The notes: generated by a model from the letters alone, not told the origin. A stretch of DNA of 64,000 bases from Mayfieldus sp963781495 (GCA_963781495.1 CAWAFX010000002.1:868001-932000); one strand, 5' to 3'. Positions 1-7,723 are shown, numbered from the stretch's first letter. Translations and numbers: made by a program.

Positions 1-209
1 GGGCCCTGACCCGGCACTTCGGCGAATCGCCGGAGCTCAACCTCTGGGTCCGCACGGCTCCCCGGGGCACCGATGCCTTTCACTGGCACATCGACCTGGT
101 GCCGCGGCTGACCGTCCACGCGGGCTTCGAGATGGCGACAGGGGTCGACATCAACGTCTACCCCCCCGAGCGCGCCGCCGCCGACCTGCGGGCGGCACTG
201 GGCGAATAG
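1..209 (+). CDS. galactose-1-phosphate uridylyltransferase-like protein, C-terminal fragment
   Basis: Only the last 68 codons are present; the gene runs off the left edge. The reading frame from base 3 to the TAG at 207-209 encodes NLWVRTAPRG, then FHWHIDLVPRLT, and ends with GVDINVYPPERAAADLR. These match the C-terminal nucleotide-binding half of GalT-like HIT-superfamily uridylyltransferases, where the aromatic/histidine strand (HWHID) lies against the nucleotide. The family moves UMP or NMP between sugar phosphates and nucleotide sugars in the cytoplasm. The catalytic HPH motif would lie upstream of the window, so substrate and completeness cannot be judged. The following gene starts 14 bases downstream, so the two may be co-transcribed. 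Confidence 0.75.
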   Translation, partial: ALTRHFGESPELNLWVRTAPRGTDAFHWHIDLVPRLTVHAGFEMATGVDINVYPPERAAADLRAALGE

Positions 210-222
210 GGTCCGCCTCAGC

Positions 223-849
223 TTGGCACCGAATCCGCGCCCGATCCCCCGCTTCATCGCCGACAACTCCCAGGAGGGGATCCCCTACGGGCGCTGGGCC
301 GAGCGCCTGGCGGAGAGCTTTCGCGGCGCCTGCGAGGGGATCGAGGAGCTTCCCGCCGGAACCCCGCCGCCGCAGGAGATCGACTGGTTCGCCGAGCGCA
401 CCTGGGGCGGGCGCACCTGGATCCCGGCGACGGCGCGGGTCGAGGGCGAGTCGGGGCCGCTGGAGCTCTTCGGCCACGTCTCCTACGTGCGGCCCGAGCA
501 GGGCGACCCCGATGACCTGCGCGCCAAGGCCGACTTCACCGACGTCTTCGCCGAGGACAACCCGGACTGGAAGCTCGACCTCAACGACGACGTGATCGGG
601 CGCTGGCGCGGCGAGGCCGGCATGGCGGGGGACGTGACCCTGGTCTGGGGCCGGCCGCTGGTGCCGGGCGCGGCCGCGGCGACGGCCGAGCTCGACGCCG
701 AGACGGTCGACCAGGAACCGGTCTCCAACGAGCGCTTCACCCTCCTCGCCCTCGACGCGATGGTCGGCTACGGCGACGAGATCTACATGACCGTGAAGCT
801 GTGGAGCAAGCGCGCCGCCGAACTGGCCGCCGAGAGCCTCTACGACTAG
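223..849 (+). CDS. conserved hypothetical protein (208 aa)
   Basis: The frame opens with TTG at 223, 14 bases after the galT-like stop, and codes for an acidic soluble protein with no signal peptide or membrane segment. Notable stretches are FGHVSYVRPE (about residues 86-95), DFTDVFAEDNPDWKLDLND (about 104-122), and a C-terminal part ending ELAAESLYD. Codon use has the same GC-rich third positions as the neighbours, which supports real coding. I do not recognise a family, and the TTG start is the only reasonable one near the previous stop. It is probably co-transcribed with the upstream GalT-like gene, but nothing in the sequence gives a function. Confidence 0.6.
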   Translation: MAPNPRPIPRFIADNSQEGIPYGRWAERLAESFRGACEGIEELPAGTPPPQEIDWFAERTWGGRTWIPATARVEGESGPLELFGHVSYVRPEQGDPDDLRAKADFTDVFAEDNPDWKLDLNDDVIGRWRGEAGMAGDVTLVWGRPLVPGAAAATAELDAETVDQEPVSNERFTLLALDAMVGYGDEIYMTVKLWSKRAAELAAESLYD

Positions 850-882
850 TCGCCCGGCCTCTCAGGGGCGATACTGGGCGGG

Positions 883-1281
883 ATGTCGGAACAGAACATC
901 GACCTCGTCCGGCGCTCGATCGAGGCCTACAACAAGAGTGACTTCGACGCCCTCGAACTGATCAACGACCCTGACGTCGAGCTGGATTGGTCGGCGTCGC
1001 GGGGCCTGCAGGCCGGCGTCTATCGCGGCTGGGAAGAGGTGAGGGGCTTCTACGACAACTACCTCGGTACCTTCGAGAACGTGAAGCTCGAGCCGGAGCG
1101 GTTCATCGAAGCCGGCAACTCGGTCGTGGTCCCCAACTCGGCCCAGGTCCGGGGGCGGGACGGGATCGAGACAACCGCCCACAGCGCCCTCGTTTTCGAG
1201 GTTCGGGGCGGCCGAATCGCCCGCATCTGCCTCTACCAGGAAACGGGCGAAGCCCTCGCGGCCGCCGGGGTCCGGGAGTAA
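883..1281 (+). CDS. SnoaL/NTF2-like protein (paralogue 1 of 3)
   Basis: This 132-residue protein starts MSEQNIDLVRRSIEAYNKSD, a first helix typical of SnoaL-like NTF2-fold proteins. The next section (INDPDVELDW, YRGWEEVRGFYDNY) and the late strand ALVFEVRGGRIARICLY follow the cone-shaped alpha+beta barrel pattern of the family. Members are small ligand-binding or isomerase/hydrolase-like proteins, and many have no known substrate. The gene is followed after only three bases by a second NTF2-like gene, and a third lies at 2128. The shared MSEQN N-terminus shows that the three are paralogues. The fold assignment is firm; the function is unknown. Confidence 0.85.
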   Translation: MSEQNIDLVRRSIEAYNKSDFDALELINDPDVELDWSASRGLQAGVYRGWEEVRGFYDNYLGTFENVKLEPERFIEAGNSVVVPNSAQVRGRDGIETTAHSALVFEVRGGRIARICLYQETGEALAAAGVRE

Positions 1282-1284
1282 GCG

Positions 1285-1746
1285 ATGTCGGAGCAGAACA
1301 TCGAGCTGGTCAGAGGCCTGCAGCCGACTGACGTCGACCTGGTCCAGCTCTTCGGGGCCGAGTCGGCCGTTGATGCGTTGCTGGCCGACGCCGACGCAGG
1401 CGCCATGAGTCCCGACGCGGTGATCGACTTCGTCGCCACCGGGCGTGGCCTGGGGACCCGCGAGCTGCGGGGTGTGGAAGGGCTCGTCGAGGGTTGGCGC
1501 GACTGGCTCGAGGGTTGGGACAGCTACGTGCTGCAGCTGGAGGAGATCCTCGATGCCGGCGAGCACGTGGTCACCCTGGTGAGGATCAGGGGGCGAACGA
1601 CCCGGGACGGGGTCGAGGTCGAGCACACCCCCGCCGCCGTCTGGAAGATCGAGGACGGAATCGTGGTTGCGCTGACGTTCTACCTCGACCGCGACCAGGC
1701 CTTCGAAGCCGCAGGACTGTCGGATCAGAAGAACGATTCGGGTTGA
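1285..1746 (+). CDS. SnoaL/NTF2-like protein (paralogue 2 of 3)
   Basis: This 153-residue protein starts MSEQNIELVRGLQPTDVDLV three bases after the stop of the first NTF2-like gene, so the two are almost certainly one transcript. It differs from its neighbours by a longer insertion after the first helix (residues about 15-50), then recovers the family pattern with GVEGLVEGWRDWLEGWDSY and the terminal strands AAVWKIEDGIVVALTFYLDR. The C-terminal FEAAGL matches the EALAAAGV and LEAAGL tails of the other two copies. It is soluble and has no signal peptide. The family is clear, the ligand unknown. Confidence 0.82.
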   Translation: MSEQNIELVRGLQPTDVDLVQLFGAESAVDALLADADAGAMSPDAVIDFVATGRGLGTRELRGVEGLVEGWRDWLEGWDSYVLQLEEILDAGEHVVTLVRIRGRTTRDGVEVEHTPAAVWKIEDGIVVALTFYLDRDQAFEAAGLSDQKNDSG

Positions 1747-1813
1747 GGGGCGGCAATGGGGCGTTCCTGCCCAATCGCTAAGCGAACCGTAGTGGCGAGT
1801 CGATATCGAGGGC

Positions 1814-2047
1814 ATGGAGCTCCTCGATATCTTCTATCTCCTGATCGTGCTGGCGATCCTGGTCGCCGTGTACCGGATTACGCGTCGTCTAAGCGTTTGG
1901 CGGATCGAGAGGCGGGTCGGCAGCGCCCGGGGCACAGGGGAGACCGAACGGACCGACACCCTGCGCAAGCTTGGGAGGCTTCGAGATTCCGGATCACTGT
2001 CGGAGGAAGATTTCGACGCCGCAGAAGAGCGCGTCCGTCGGAAGTGA
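1814..2047 (+). CDS. small membrane protein with C-terminal SHOCT-like domain
   Basis: This 77-residue protein has one N-terminal membrane segment (LLDIFYLLIVLAILVAVYRI, residues about 3-22), a basic stretch after it (RRLSVWRIERR), and a C-terminal helical hairpin LRKLGRLRDSGSLSEEDFDA. That last pattern (leucine-rich helix, short turn, S-L-x-E-E-D/E-F) is the SHOCT (short C-terminal) signature, a small oligomerisation-type domain found at the end of many bacterial membrane proteins. The likely topology is N-terminus out or in the membrane with a cytoplasmic tail. It lies between NTF2-like paralogues 2 and 3 and has no evident enzymatic role. Confidence 0.7.
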   Translation: MELLDIFYLLIVLAILVAVYRITRRLSVWRIERRVGSARGTGETERTDTLRKLGRLRDSGSLSEEDFDAAEERVRRK

Positions 2048-2055
2048 CACGCGCC

Positions 2056-2070
2056 GGCCGTCTTTCGGCC
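2056..2070 (+). terminator. short hairpin after the SHOCT gene
   Basis: A 5-bp GC stem (GGCCG / CGGCC) closes a five-base loop (TCTTT) nine bases after the SHOCT stop, followed by a short TT run. It is positioned like a terminator, but the stem is short and there is no good U-tract. Confidence 0.3.
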
Positions 2071-2127
2071 TTCCGTTAGAGAACCCGCCGAAGCCCTGCG
2101 GCAACGCTTGGCGAGATACTGCGGCGG

Positions 2128-2532
2128 ATGTCAGAGCAGAACGTCGAGACCGTGCGGGTCGCCTTCGAGGCCTTCAACCGAGGCGATCAAGAACGGATGG
2201 CAGAGCTCGTCGATCCCGAGGTCGAGTTCCACGGCACCGTCGGCGGCCTCGAAGAGGGCCGCGTCGCCCGCGGTCAGTCTCAGATCGACGAGACCTTCGA
2301 GGCAGAGGACCTCGAGGCGTGGGAAGAGCGCCGCCTGGAGCCAGAAGAGTTCATCGACGCAGGCGACAGCGTCGTCGTGCTCGTGCACGAGTACCGGCGC
2401 GGCCGGGGCAGCGGTGTCGAACTGGAGTCCGATACGGCAATCGTCATCGGGCTACGCGATGGACGGGTGGTGCGAATCCAGGGCTATATGGACCGGGCGG
2501 CGGCCCTCGAAGCCGCCGGGCTGCGGGATTAG
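2128..2532 (+). CDS. SnoaL/NTF2-like protein (paralogue 3 of 3)
   Basis: This 134-residue protein begins MSEQNVETVRVAFEAFNRGD, very close to paralogue 1 (883-1281). It has the matching RMAELVDPEVEFH strand, EEFIDAGDSVVVLVHEYRRG in the middle, and the C-terminal strand GRVVRIQGYMDR followed by ALEAAGLRD. It has the usual family length and no export signal. It stands after the SHOCT gene and immediately before tRNA-Arg, which marks the left border of the accessory patch. A ligand-binding or small-molecule-processing role is possible, but no specific activity can be read from the sequence. Confidence 0.85.
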   Translation: MSEQNVETVRVAFEAFNRGDQERMAELVDPEVEFHGTVGGLEEGRVARGQSQIDETFEAEDLEAWEERRLEPEEFIDAGDSVVVLVHEYRRGRGSGVELESDTAIVIGLRDGRVVRIQGYMDRAAALEAAGLRD

Positions 2533-2586
2533 GCGATGGCCGAGTCAACCGGGAAGCCGCGCCGGCGAGCCGTACCCTTCAACCCG

Positions 2587-2660
<74 letters not shown>

Positions 2661-3484
2661 CTCTTGATTTGCAGGTGGTTTGTGACGTCTGGCCAAACCC
2701 GGACGCTGGGAAAGGTACGAGACGGCACACGTAAGGCACCACGTTGCCCAGTTGGTGGGTTGGCCGACCCGCAGCGGCGGCTCTATCCGGCCAATCCCTT
2801 AGAACAGAGCAGATGCGAGAAGCAGAGATCGCCCACATTGAGCAGGGGGCCGTGATCTTCGAGCGCCGTGCCTCACAGCTCGAGCGGTCTCCGAGGCGAA
2901 AGATCTCGGCAGATGAACGCCAGCAGGATTTCTGGGTCGGCCAGACCTTTGAGGAGATCGACCGGGAAAGGATTGCGAAACTGCGTTCGCTTGCGCACGC
3001 TCACAGGCGCGTGACGCAGGCCGTGCGCGTTGAGCGCCAGCGGGACTCTGCCACCTAACTGCGCGCGCTTCCCTACCTGAGATCGTTGAAGATCGAAACG
3101 GCAAGGTCGGCCCGATGTCAGCTCGTGCGGGCAGACTCTGGGACGCCATTGCCTCGCCACTCCGCTCGGGCCGTGCTTGGCAGAAGGTGTTGCACGCTCG
3201 ACGCCGACAGCTTCAACAAAAGGGGGACGTTGAAGGTCTTATCCGGATGGTCGAGCCTGATTGCAAGGGTTGAACGTCTACCTAAAGGAACACGCCAGAT
3301 CATCCCGGGGGCGGATCCGATGGATCGGCATTGACACTCCTGGCGCGCCTATCGGGTGGCTGCTCCGGCCACCGAAGCCTGCTCAAACATATGTCTGCTT
3401 GCGATCGCCCATGGCTAGGCGGTGTGCGGTGGGCGCTAGACCCTGACCCTCCAGCGCTGAGGCCTGTGTGCCGATGCAGTCCAG
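2661..3484. other. GC-poorer stretch without a recognised gene
   Basis: Between tRNA-Arg and the acetyltransferase there is no gene that I recognise. Codon-position GC bias is weak in all frames. Short plus-strand frames are present at 2813-3058 (81 codons, listed separately) and 3115-3273 (52 codons, ATG start, basic, containing RRRQLQQKGDVEGLIRMVEP). Neither has a family signature. Antisense frames exist but look no better. I see no integrase motif such as the R-H-R-Y tetrad. The stretch may be decayed mobile DNA. Confidence 0.5.
2813..3058 (+). CDS. small hypothetical protein inside the putative island (doubtful)
   Basis: From the ATG at 2813 a frame of 81 codons encodes a charged, mostly helical protein. 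It starts MREAEIAHIEQGAVIFERRA and contains DERQQDFWVGQTFEEIDRER before a basic tail. The amphipathic, Glu/Arg-rich composition would suit a small regulatory or mobile-element protein. There is no family match that I can name, no strong ribosome binding site, and the surrounding codon bias is weak. It may be spurious. Confidence 0.25.
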   Translation: MREAEIAHIEQGAVIFERRASQLERSPRRKISADERQQDFWVGQTFEEIDRERIAKLRSLAHAHRRVTQAVRVERQRDSAT

Positions 3485-4609
3485 GTGCAGACGCAGCTGA
3501 TCACCGACATATCCCAAATACCGCCCATCGAGGATGAATGGAGACGCCTGGCGGAGTCGCGGTGGAATGCCTTTGTGTCGCCGGAATGGTTTCGTAGCTG
3601 GTGGTCGCACAACAGCGAGACAAGCGAGCCGCTGATCGTCGCCGTTCACCGCGATGACGACTCCCTCGCTGGGGTAATGCCGCTGGTCATGGACACCACC
3701 AGCCGCCCGCACGCAATCCGTTTTGCCGGCGGCTTCCTCGGCGACCGCTTCCATCCGGCCGCCGAGCGGGAGGACGGTCCCGCGGTGGCCGCGGAGGCGA
3801 TGCATGCCCTCGAGCGCGAGGGCCTTGAGCGGAACTTGCTGCTGCTCGAAAACATCGACCTTGAGCTTGAATTCTGGCGTCGCATGCAGACCTCGCCCGG
3901 AAGCCGCACCGCGACGACGGAGATACAGCGTGAACCGGTCCACTTCATCGACCTGCGGGGCCTGGACTGGGAGGGCTATCTCTCGCAGCGGCGGGGCAAG
4001 TTTCGATCCGAGCTGCGCCGGCGTGAGCGCGTGCTGCGTCGTGATCACGAAGTGACGATGCGGCTCGCGACCGCGGAGACACTGGAAGACGACCTCGGAG
4101 AGCTCTTTCGGCTTCACGAGCTGCGCTGGAATGGTCGCTCCTCGCTGAGTGGCCAGGCGGCGAGGGAAACGCTCGGCGAGTTCGCGGTTCTGGCGCAGCA
4201 GCGAGGCTGGCTTCGCCTTGGCGTGCTGGAGGTCGACGGAAAGGCCGTGGCCGCATCGCTCGGCTGGCGAGTCGGGGACGGCTTCGCCGGCTACCAGGGG
4301 GGCTTCGATCCAAAGTGGCGCAATCGCAGCGTCGGGATAGTCCTTGTTGCCTTCATGATCCGCTCGGCGATCGAGGAGGGTGTCGCAGAATTCGACTTCC
4401 TGCTCGGCGGGGAGAATTACAAGCGCGGCTTCACATCGAGTGAGCGCGCGTCCACCACCCTTGCCCTCACTCCCTCGATGGGGCTGGTCAGGGCAGTGGT
4501 CGCGTGCGACGTGCGGGCCCGTCGCATCGGGCGGCGCCTGCGCGATAGCCGGAGGGTTGGCAAGATCGTGGAGCCGCTGGGCACACTGCTGCCCACCCGC
4601 CGCGACTGA
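3485..4609 (+). CDS. GNAT-type acetyltransferase, FemAB/CelD-like (374 aa)
   Basis: The product has the two-lobed layout of BioF2/CelD-like acetyltransferases (Acetyltransf_6). The N-terminal lobe opens with EWRRLAESRWNAFVSPEWFRSWW (residues about 18-40), a helix-strand pattern common to FemAB-like proteins. The second lobe contains RGKFRSELRRRERVL (about 170-184), LFRLHELRWNGR (about 210-221), and EFDFLLGGENYKRGF near residues 302-316, where the xYKxxF element is typical of the family. Such enzymes acylate cell-surface polysaccharide or peptidoglycan precursors or related small molecules. GTG at 3485 is the only start that gives the complete N-lobe. It is the only solid gene inside the tRNA-Arg-bounded patch and may have been acquired. 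Confidence 0.75.
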   Translation: MQTQLITDISQIPPIEDEWRRLAESRWNAFVSPEWFRSWWSHNSETSEPLIVAVHRDDDSLAGVMPLVMDTTSRPHAIRFAGGFLGDRFHPAAEREDGPAVAAEAMHALEREGLERNLLLLENIDLELEFWRRMQTSPGSRTATTEIQREPVHFIDLRGLDWEGYLSQRRGKFRSELRRRERVLRRDHEVTMRLATAETLEDDLGELFRLHELRWNGRSSLSGQAARETLGEFAVLAQQRGWLRLGVLEVDGKAVAASLGWRVGDGFAGYQGGFDPKWRNRSVGIVLVAFMIRSAIEEGVAEFDFLLGGENYKRGFTSSERASTTLALTPSMGLVRAVVACDVRARRIGRRLRDSRRVGKIVEPLGTLLPTRRD

Positions 4610-4681
4610 TCCACCCGACCGATCTGCTTGGCGCCAGGGACTCGCGGCCTACCAGTGCCACCCAGCGTGTCTGAATTCGAA

Positions 4682-4726
4682 TAGCGGGGGCAGGATTCGA
4701 ACCTGCGACCTTCGGGTTATGAGCCC
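4682..4726 (-). repeat. orphan 3' half of an initiator-type tRNA-Met (CAT)
   Basis: Read on the minus strand, this 45-base stretch contains GGG, the anticodon loop CTCATAA, CCCGA, an intact T arm (GCAGG-TTCGAAT-CCTGC) and the acceptor 3' strand CCCCGCT with discriminator A. Immediately 5' of the GGG the sequence diverges: there is no matching acceptor 5' strand, no D arm, and the anticodon stem cannot be completed. The conserved block therefore runs exactly from anticodon stem to 3' end. This is the segment kept as an attachment site when an element integrates in a tRNA gene. It is a scar and not a functional tRNA. Confidence 0.7.
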
Positions 4727-4801
4727 AGGAACCGCGTCACCGCTACGCACCGCGAGGTACAAAACGGGTACATCGGAGGCGCTCGAAGGGTGCCAGGTGA
4801 G

Positions 4802-4845
4802 CCCTCCTAAGGAGTGCGCCGCAGGTTCGAATCCTGGTCGTAGCG
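4802..4845 (+). repeat. imperfect copy of the 3' half of tRNA-Arg(CCT)
   Basis: This stretch repeats the anticodon loop, anticodon 3' strand and T arm of tRNA-Arg (2617-2660), with mismatches in the variable region and acceptor strand. It has no 5' half, so it cannot be a tRNA. It is in direct orientation to the intact gene and forms the right end of the putative island. Confidence 0.75.
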
Positions 4846-4957
4846 TCGGGCACGGCGCCATCTGACCCGGAGTCAGGAGAAAAAGGGCCTGCCTGCCCTA
4901 CCGACTACTCGGATTGCGTCCCGCACGGGCTTGCCGGGCGGCGGCGCCGGACCATAA

Positions 4958-5152
4958 CGTCGGCGGACTTCGTTTGGCCCCGGACTGGCCCAGGTCGCCG
5001 AGGCCAAAGACGCCGTCAAGACCGGGCAGCAGCAGATCACTGCCTCCTCCTGCCGCTACCAGCAGCTCGACGCGATCGAGAGCGGCGACCCGGCGCAAAT
5101 CGACGCCGCCGATCGGGTATGCGCCGCTGCCACCAGCGGCGCTGCCCGCTAG
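4958..5152 (+). pseudogene. C-terminal remnant of an unidentified gene
   Basis: A frame open from just after the TAA at 4955-4957 to the TAG at 5150-5152 reads like real protein (LAQVAEAKDAVKTGQQQITA, later QQLDAIESGDPAQIDAADRV) and has good GC third-position bias. It contains no ATG, GTG or TTG codon in frame, so it has no start. The likely explanation is a truncated gene whose 5' part was lost, perhaps with the nearby tRNA-scar rearrangements. The two cysteines and the helical, Ala/Gln-rich composition recall small exported proteins, but no family can be assigned. Confidence 0.4.
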
Positions 5153-5165
5153 GCCCCGCCGAACC

Positions 5166-6353
5166 TCAGGGGTAGGCGAGGATGGTGCGGTCGCGCCCCT
5201 GGCGCTTGGCCTCGTAAAGCGCGGCGTCGATTCGCCCCATCAGCTCCTCGGCACTCTCGACGCTGTTCCAGACCGCGATCCCGGCCGAGCAGCTCTGCCC
5301 GGCAGGAGTCGCGGCGCGCAGGCGCTCGAGCACCTCGGACGCGTTACCCGGTGGGCACTCGGGGAACAGCACCCCGAACTCCTCGCCGCCGATGCGGGCG
5401 ACGAAGTCGGTCAAGCGGATCGCAATCCTCCAAGAGGCCGACGCCTCGCGCAGCAACTCGTCGCCGGCCAGATGCCCGCGGGCGTCGTTGTAATCCTTGA
5501 AGCGATCGAGGTCGACGATCGCGACCGTGAGCGAGTTCCCGTGCCGGCGCGAGCGCGCCAGCTCCCGGCGCAGCTCCTCGTCCCAGGCCCGGCGATTCGG
5601 CAGCCCGGTCAGCTGATCGGTTCGGGCCATCGCCCGTTCGCGGTCGAGCAGATCCTCGCGCTTCGCCGCCCGCCCCTTACGTTCGGTGATGTCCTTGGCG
5701 ACCGAGTAGATGCGCCTGCCGTCCGATCGTGAGCTCCAGAGCAGCCAGTGCCAGGACCCGTCCTTGGCCCGGTAGCGGTTCTCGAAGTCCACGACCTCGC
5801 TGCGGTCCTCGGTCAGCCCGGCCGCCACCTCCACTGTCTTTTCGACGTCGCGTGGGTGGACGAAGTCGATGAACGGGCGCGCCCTCAGCTCCTCCCTGGT
5901 CCAGCCCAGGGTTCGCTGCCACTGGTCGTTGAGTTCGAGGAAGAATCCGTCGAAGCTGACCTCGCAGAGCATGTCGTTGGACATCTCGAACCAGCGCCGG
6001 CGCCCGTGCGCCTCGCGCGCGAGGCGCCTGCCGACCAGCACGATCGCAATGCAGGTGGCGCAGAAGACTGCGATTCGACCCGTGTAGTCGGCGAGCTGAA
6101 GGTCGGGCCTGTCGAGCAGGGCCCAGGCTCCGAACAACAGCAGGCTCGCCACGAGGCCGAGGCCGCCGCCGAGAAAGCCGAACTCCAGCGCCAGCAGCGA
6201 GATCGGAATCGTGTAGAGGAGCGGGATCGGCACCGCCGGATCGCTGAAGACGAAGCGCAGCACCGTGATCGCGGCGAGCATCGCCACCGCGATCGTCGTG
6301 ATCCGCAGAACGTGGGCCGGCTGGAGTCTTTCGAGTGCGTGCAGGGGCTTCAT
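5166..6353 (-). CDS. membrane diguanylate cyclase with PAS and GGDEF domains
   Basis: The 395-residue protein has an N-terminal membrane region of about three to four segments (residues about 17-105, e.g. LLYTIPISLLALEFGFLGGG), a PAS domain (FEMSNDMLCEVSFDGFFLEL through IYSVAKDITERKG) and a C-terminal GGDEF domain. The active-site loop reads RIGGEEFGVLF, a competent GGEEF variant, and DQLTGLPNRRAWDEEL marks the domain start. It should make cyclic di-GMP from two GTP at the inner membrane under PAS control. The start is ATG 6353; upstream residues in the same open frame are antisense to amt. It follows amt by 62 bases on the same strand and may be the last gene of the pyrE-glnB-amt transcript. 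Confidence 0.9.
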   Translation of the reverse strand: MKPLHALERLQPAHVLRITTIAVAMLAAITVLRFVFSDPAVPIPLLYTIPISLLALEFGFLGGGLGLVASLLLFGAWALLDRPDLQLADYTGRIAVFCATCIAIVLVGRRLAREAHGRRRWFEMSNDMLCEVSFDGFFLELNDQWQRTLGWTREELRARPFIDFVHPRDVEKTVEVAAGLTEDRSEVVDFENRYRAKDGSWHWLLWSSRSDGRRIYSVAKDITERKGRAAKREDLLDRERAMARTDQLTGLPNRRAWDEELRRELARSRRHGNSLTVAIVDLDRFKDYNDARGHLAGDELLREASASWRIAIRLTDFVARIGGEEFGVLFPECPPGNASEVLERLRAATPAGQSCSAGIAVWNSVESAEELMGRIDAALYEAKRQGRDRTILAYP

Positions 6354-6415
6354 GCGCCCTCCAGGGCGCGGACGCACTAGGTATCGGGCCAGAGCCTGAA
6401 GGCCTTGAGATTCGG

Positions 6416-7723
6416 CTACGGAGCGGCGACCGGCACTTCGGCTTCCTGCCCCGCCTCGGGGGTGACGAGAATCGCCCCCTCGCCGCTGGCGTAGGCCTCC
6501 TCGCCGTGATGGATCACGTCCATCCCGAGGGCTTCCTCGCGCTCGGGGCCGCGCAGGGGCATCAGCATCCCGATCAGCCGCAAGAGCACGTAGGTGCCGC
6601 CAAAGGCGTAGGCGGGCGCCGCCAGCGCCGCCAGCACCTGGTCCAGAAGCTGGCCGGCGTTGCCGTAGAAGAGACCGTCTGAGACACCGTTCCAGCCGAT
6701 CTGGGCGACAAAGCCGATGAAGAGGATGCCGCTGAAGCCGGCAATCCCGTGCGCGGCGAGCACGTCGAGGGTCTCGTCGACGCGGGTGCGGGGACGCCAG
6801 ACGATCACCGCGTAGCAGGGCAGCGCGACCAGGGCACCGAGCGCCATCGCCCAGCCCGGGCTGACGTAGCCGCCGGCGGGGGTGATCCCGACACAGCCGA
6901 CGATGATCGCCGTTGCCGCCCCGATCGCCGTCACCTGGCGGCCGCGGATCGCGTCGAGCGCGAACCAGACGACCAGCGTGCAGGCCGGGCAGAGCAGGGT
7001 GTTGGTGAAGGCGAGGACGCTCGGGTTGCCGGTCGAGAAGCCGCTGCCGCCGTTGAAGCCGAACCAACCGAACCACAGCAGCCCGGCGCCGAGCAGCACG
7101 TAGACGGCGTTGTGGGGCAAGAGCGCCTGGCGCCCGTAGTCCTTTCGCGCCCCAACCACCAGCGCCGCCGCCAGGGCAGAGAAGCCCGACCCCATCTCGA
7201 CCGGGACCCCGCCCGCGAAGTCGAGGGTTCCGCGGCTGAACAGCCAGCCGCCGCCGAAGGCCCAGTGCGCGAGCACCGAATAGATCAGCACCGACCACAG
7301 CGCCGCGAAGAGCAGGAACGGCCCGAAGCGCATCCGCTCCACCACCGCGCCGGAGACCAGCGCCGTCGTGATGATGCAGAAGGTCGCCTGGAAGGCGAAG
7401 AAGACCAGGGCCGGGATCGTCGTCCCCTCTCGCGGCGCGAACCCGACCCCGTGCAGGGCGACGTTGCCAAGGCCACCGAGCAGATCTCCGCTGCCGTCGA
7501 AGGCGAGCGAGTAACCGACCAGGGCCCAGGTCACGGTCGCGACGGCGATCGCGCCGATCGACATCATGAAGGTGTTGAGCGTGTTCTTGGAGCGCACCAG
7601 CCCGGCGTAGAAGAGGCCGAGGGCCGGGGTCATCATCAGCACCAGCGCGGTGGCCGCCAGCATCCAGGCGGTGTCGCCGCTGTCGACCCGCCCGGCTACG
7701 GCGAGGATCGGCTCCGGGCTCAT
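6416..7723 (-). CDS. amt: ammonium transporter, Amt family, with Glu at the first pore-histidine position
   Basis: The 435-residue, roughly 11-TM protein has the Amt landmarks LGLFYAGLVRSKNTLNT (about residues 35-51), LAHWAFGGGWL (about 151-161) and DVLAAHGIAGFSGILF (about 320-335). It would be a trimeric inner-membrane channel for ammonium. At the usual FAGGxVVH motif it reads FAGGVPVEMGSG, so the first of the twin pore histidines (E. coli AmtB His168) is Glu176; the second is kept as His325. The same His-to-Glu change is known in fungal Mep1/Mep3-type transporters. The ATG overlaps the stop of the P-II gene (ATGA), which implies translational coupling. Confidence 0.93.
   Translation of the reverse strand: MSPEPILAVAGRVDSGDTAWMLAATALVLMMTPALGLFYAGLVRSKNTLNTFMMSIGAIAVATVTWALVGYSLAFDGSGDLLGGLGNVALHGVGFAPREGTTIPALVFFAFQATFCIITTALVSGAVVERMRFGPFLLFAALWSVLIYSVLAHWAFGGGWLFSRGTLDFAGGVPVEMGSGFSALAAALVVGARKDYGRQALLPHNAVYVLLGAGLLWFGWFGFNGGSGFSTGNPSVLAFTNTLLCPACTLVVWFALDAIRGRQVTAIGAATAIIVGCVGITPAGGYVSPGWAMALGALVALPCYAVIVWRPRTRVDETLDVLAAHGIAGFSGILFIGFVAQIGWNGVSDGLFYGNAGQLLDQVLAALAAPAYAFGGTYVLLRLIGMLMPLRGPEREEALGMDVIHHGEEAYASGEGAILVTPEAGQEAEVPVAAP

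Noticed and set aside
2661..3484. An integrase gene or fragment in the island
   Set aside because: No frame on either strand shows recombinase motifs (R-H-x-x-R-Y or a serine-recombinase N-terminus).
4682..4755. A complete tRNA-Met gene on the minus strand
   Set aside because: No D arm, no acceptor 5' strand and a broken anticodon stem on the 5' side. Only the 3' half is conserved.
5166..7298. An open minus-strand frame of 710 codons that would make a long fusion ending in the GGDEF domain
   Set aside because: The first 315 codons are an out-of-frame reading of amt with Arg/Gly-rich nonsense. The membrane region of the cyclase begins at the ATG at 6353.
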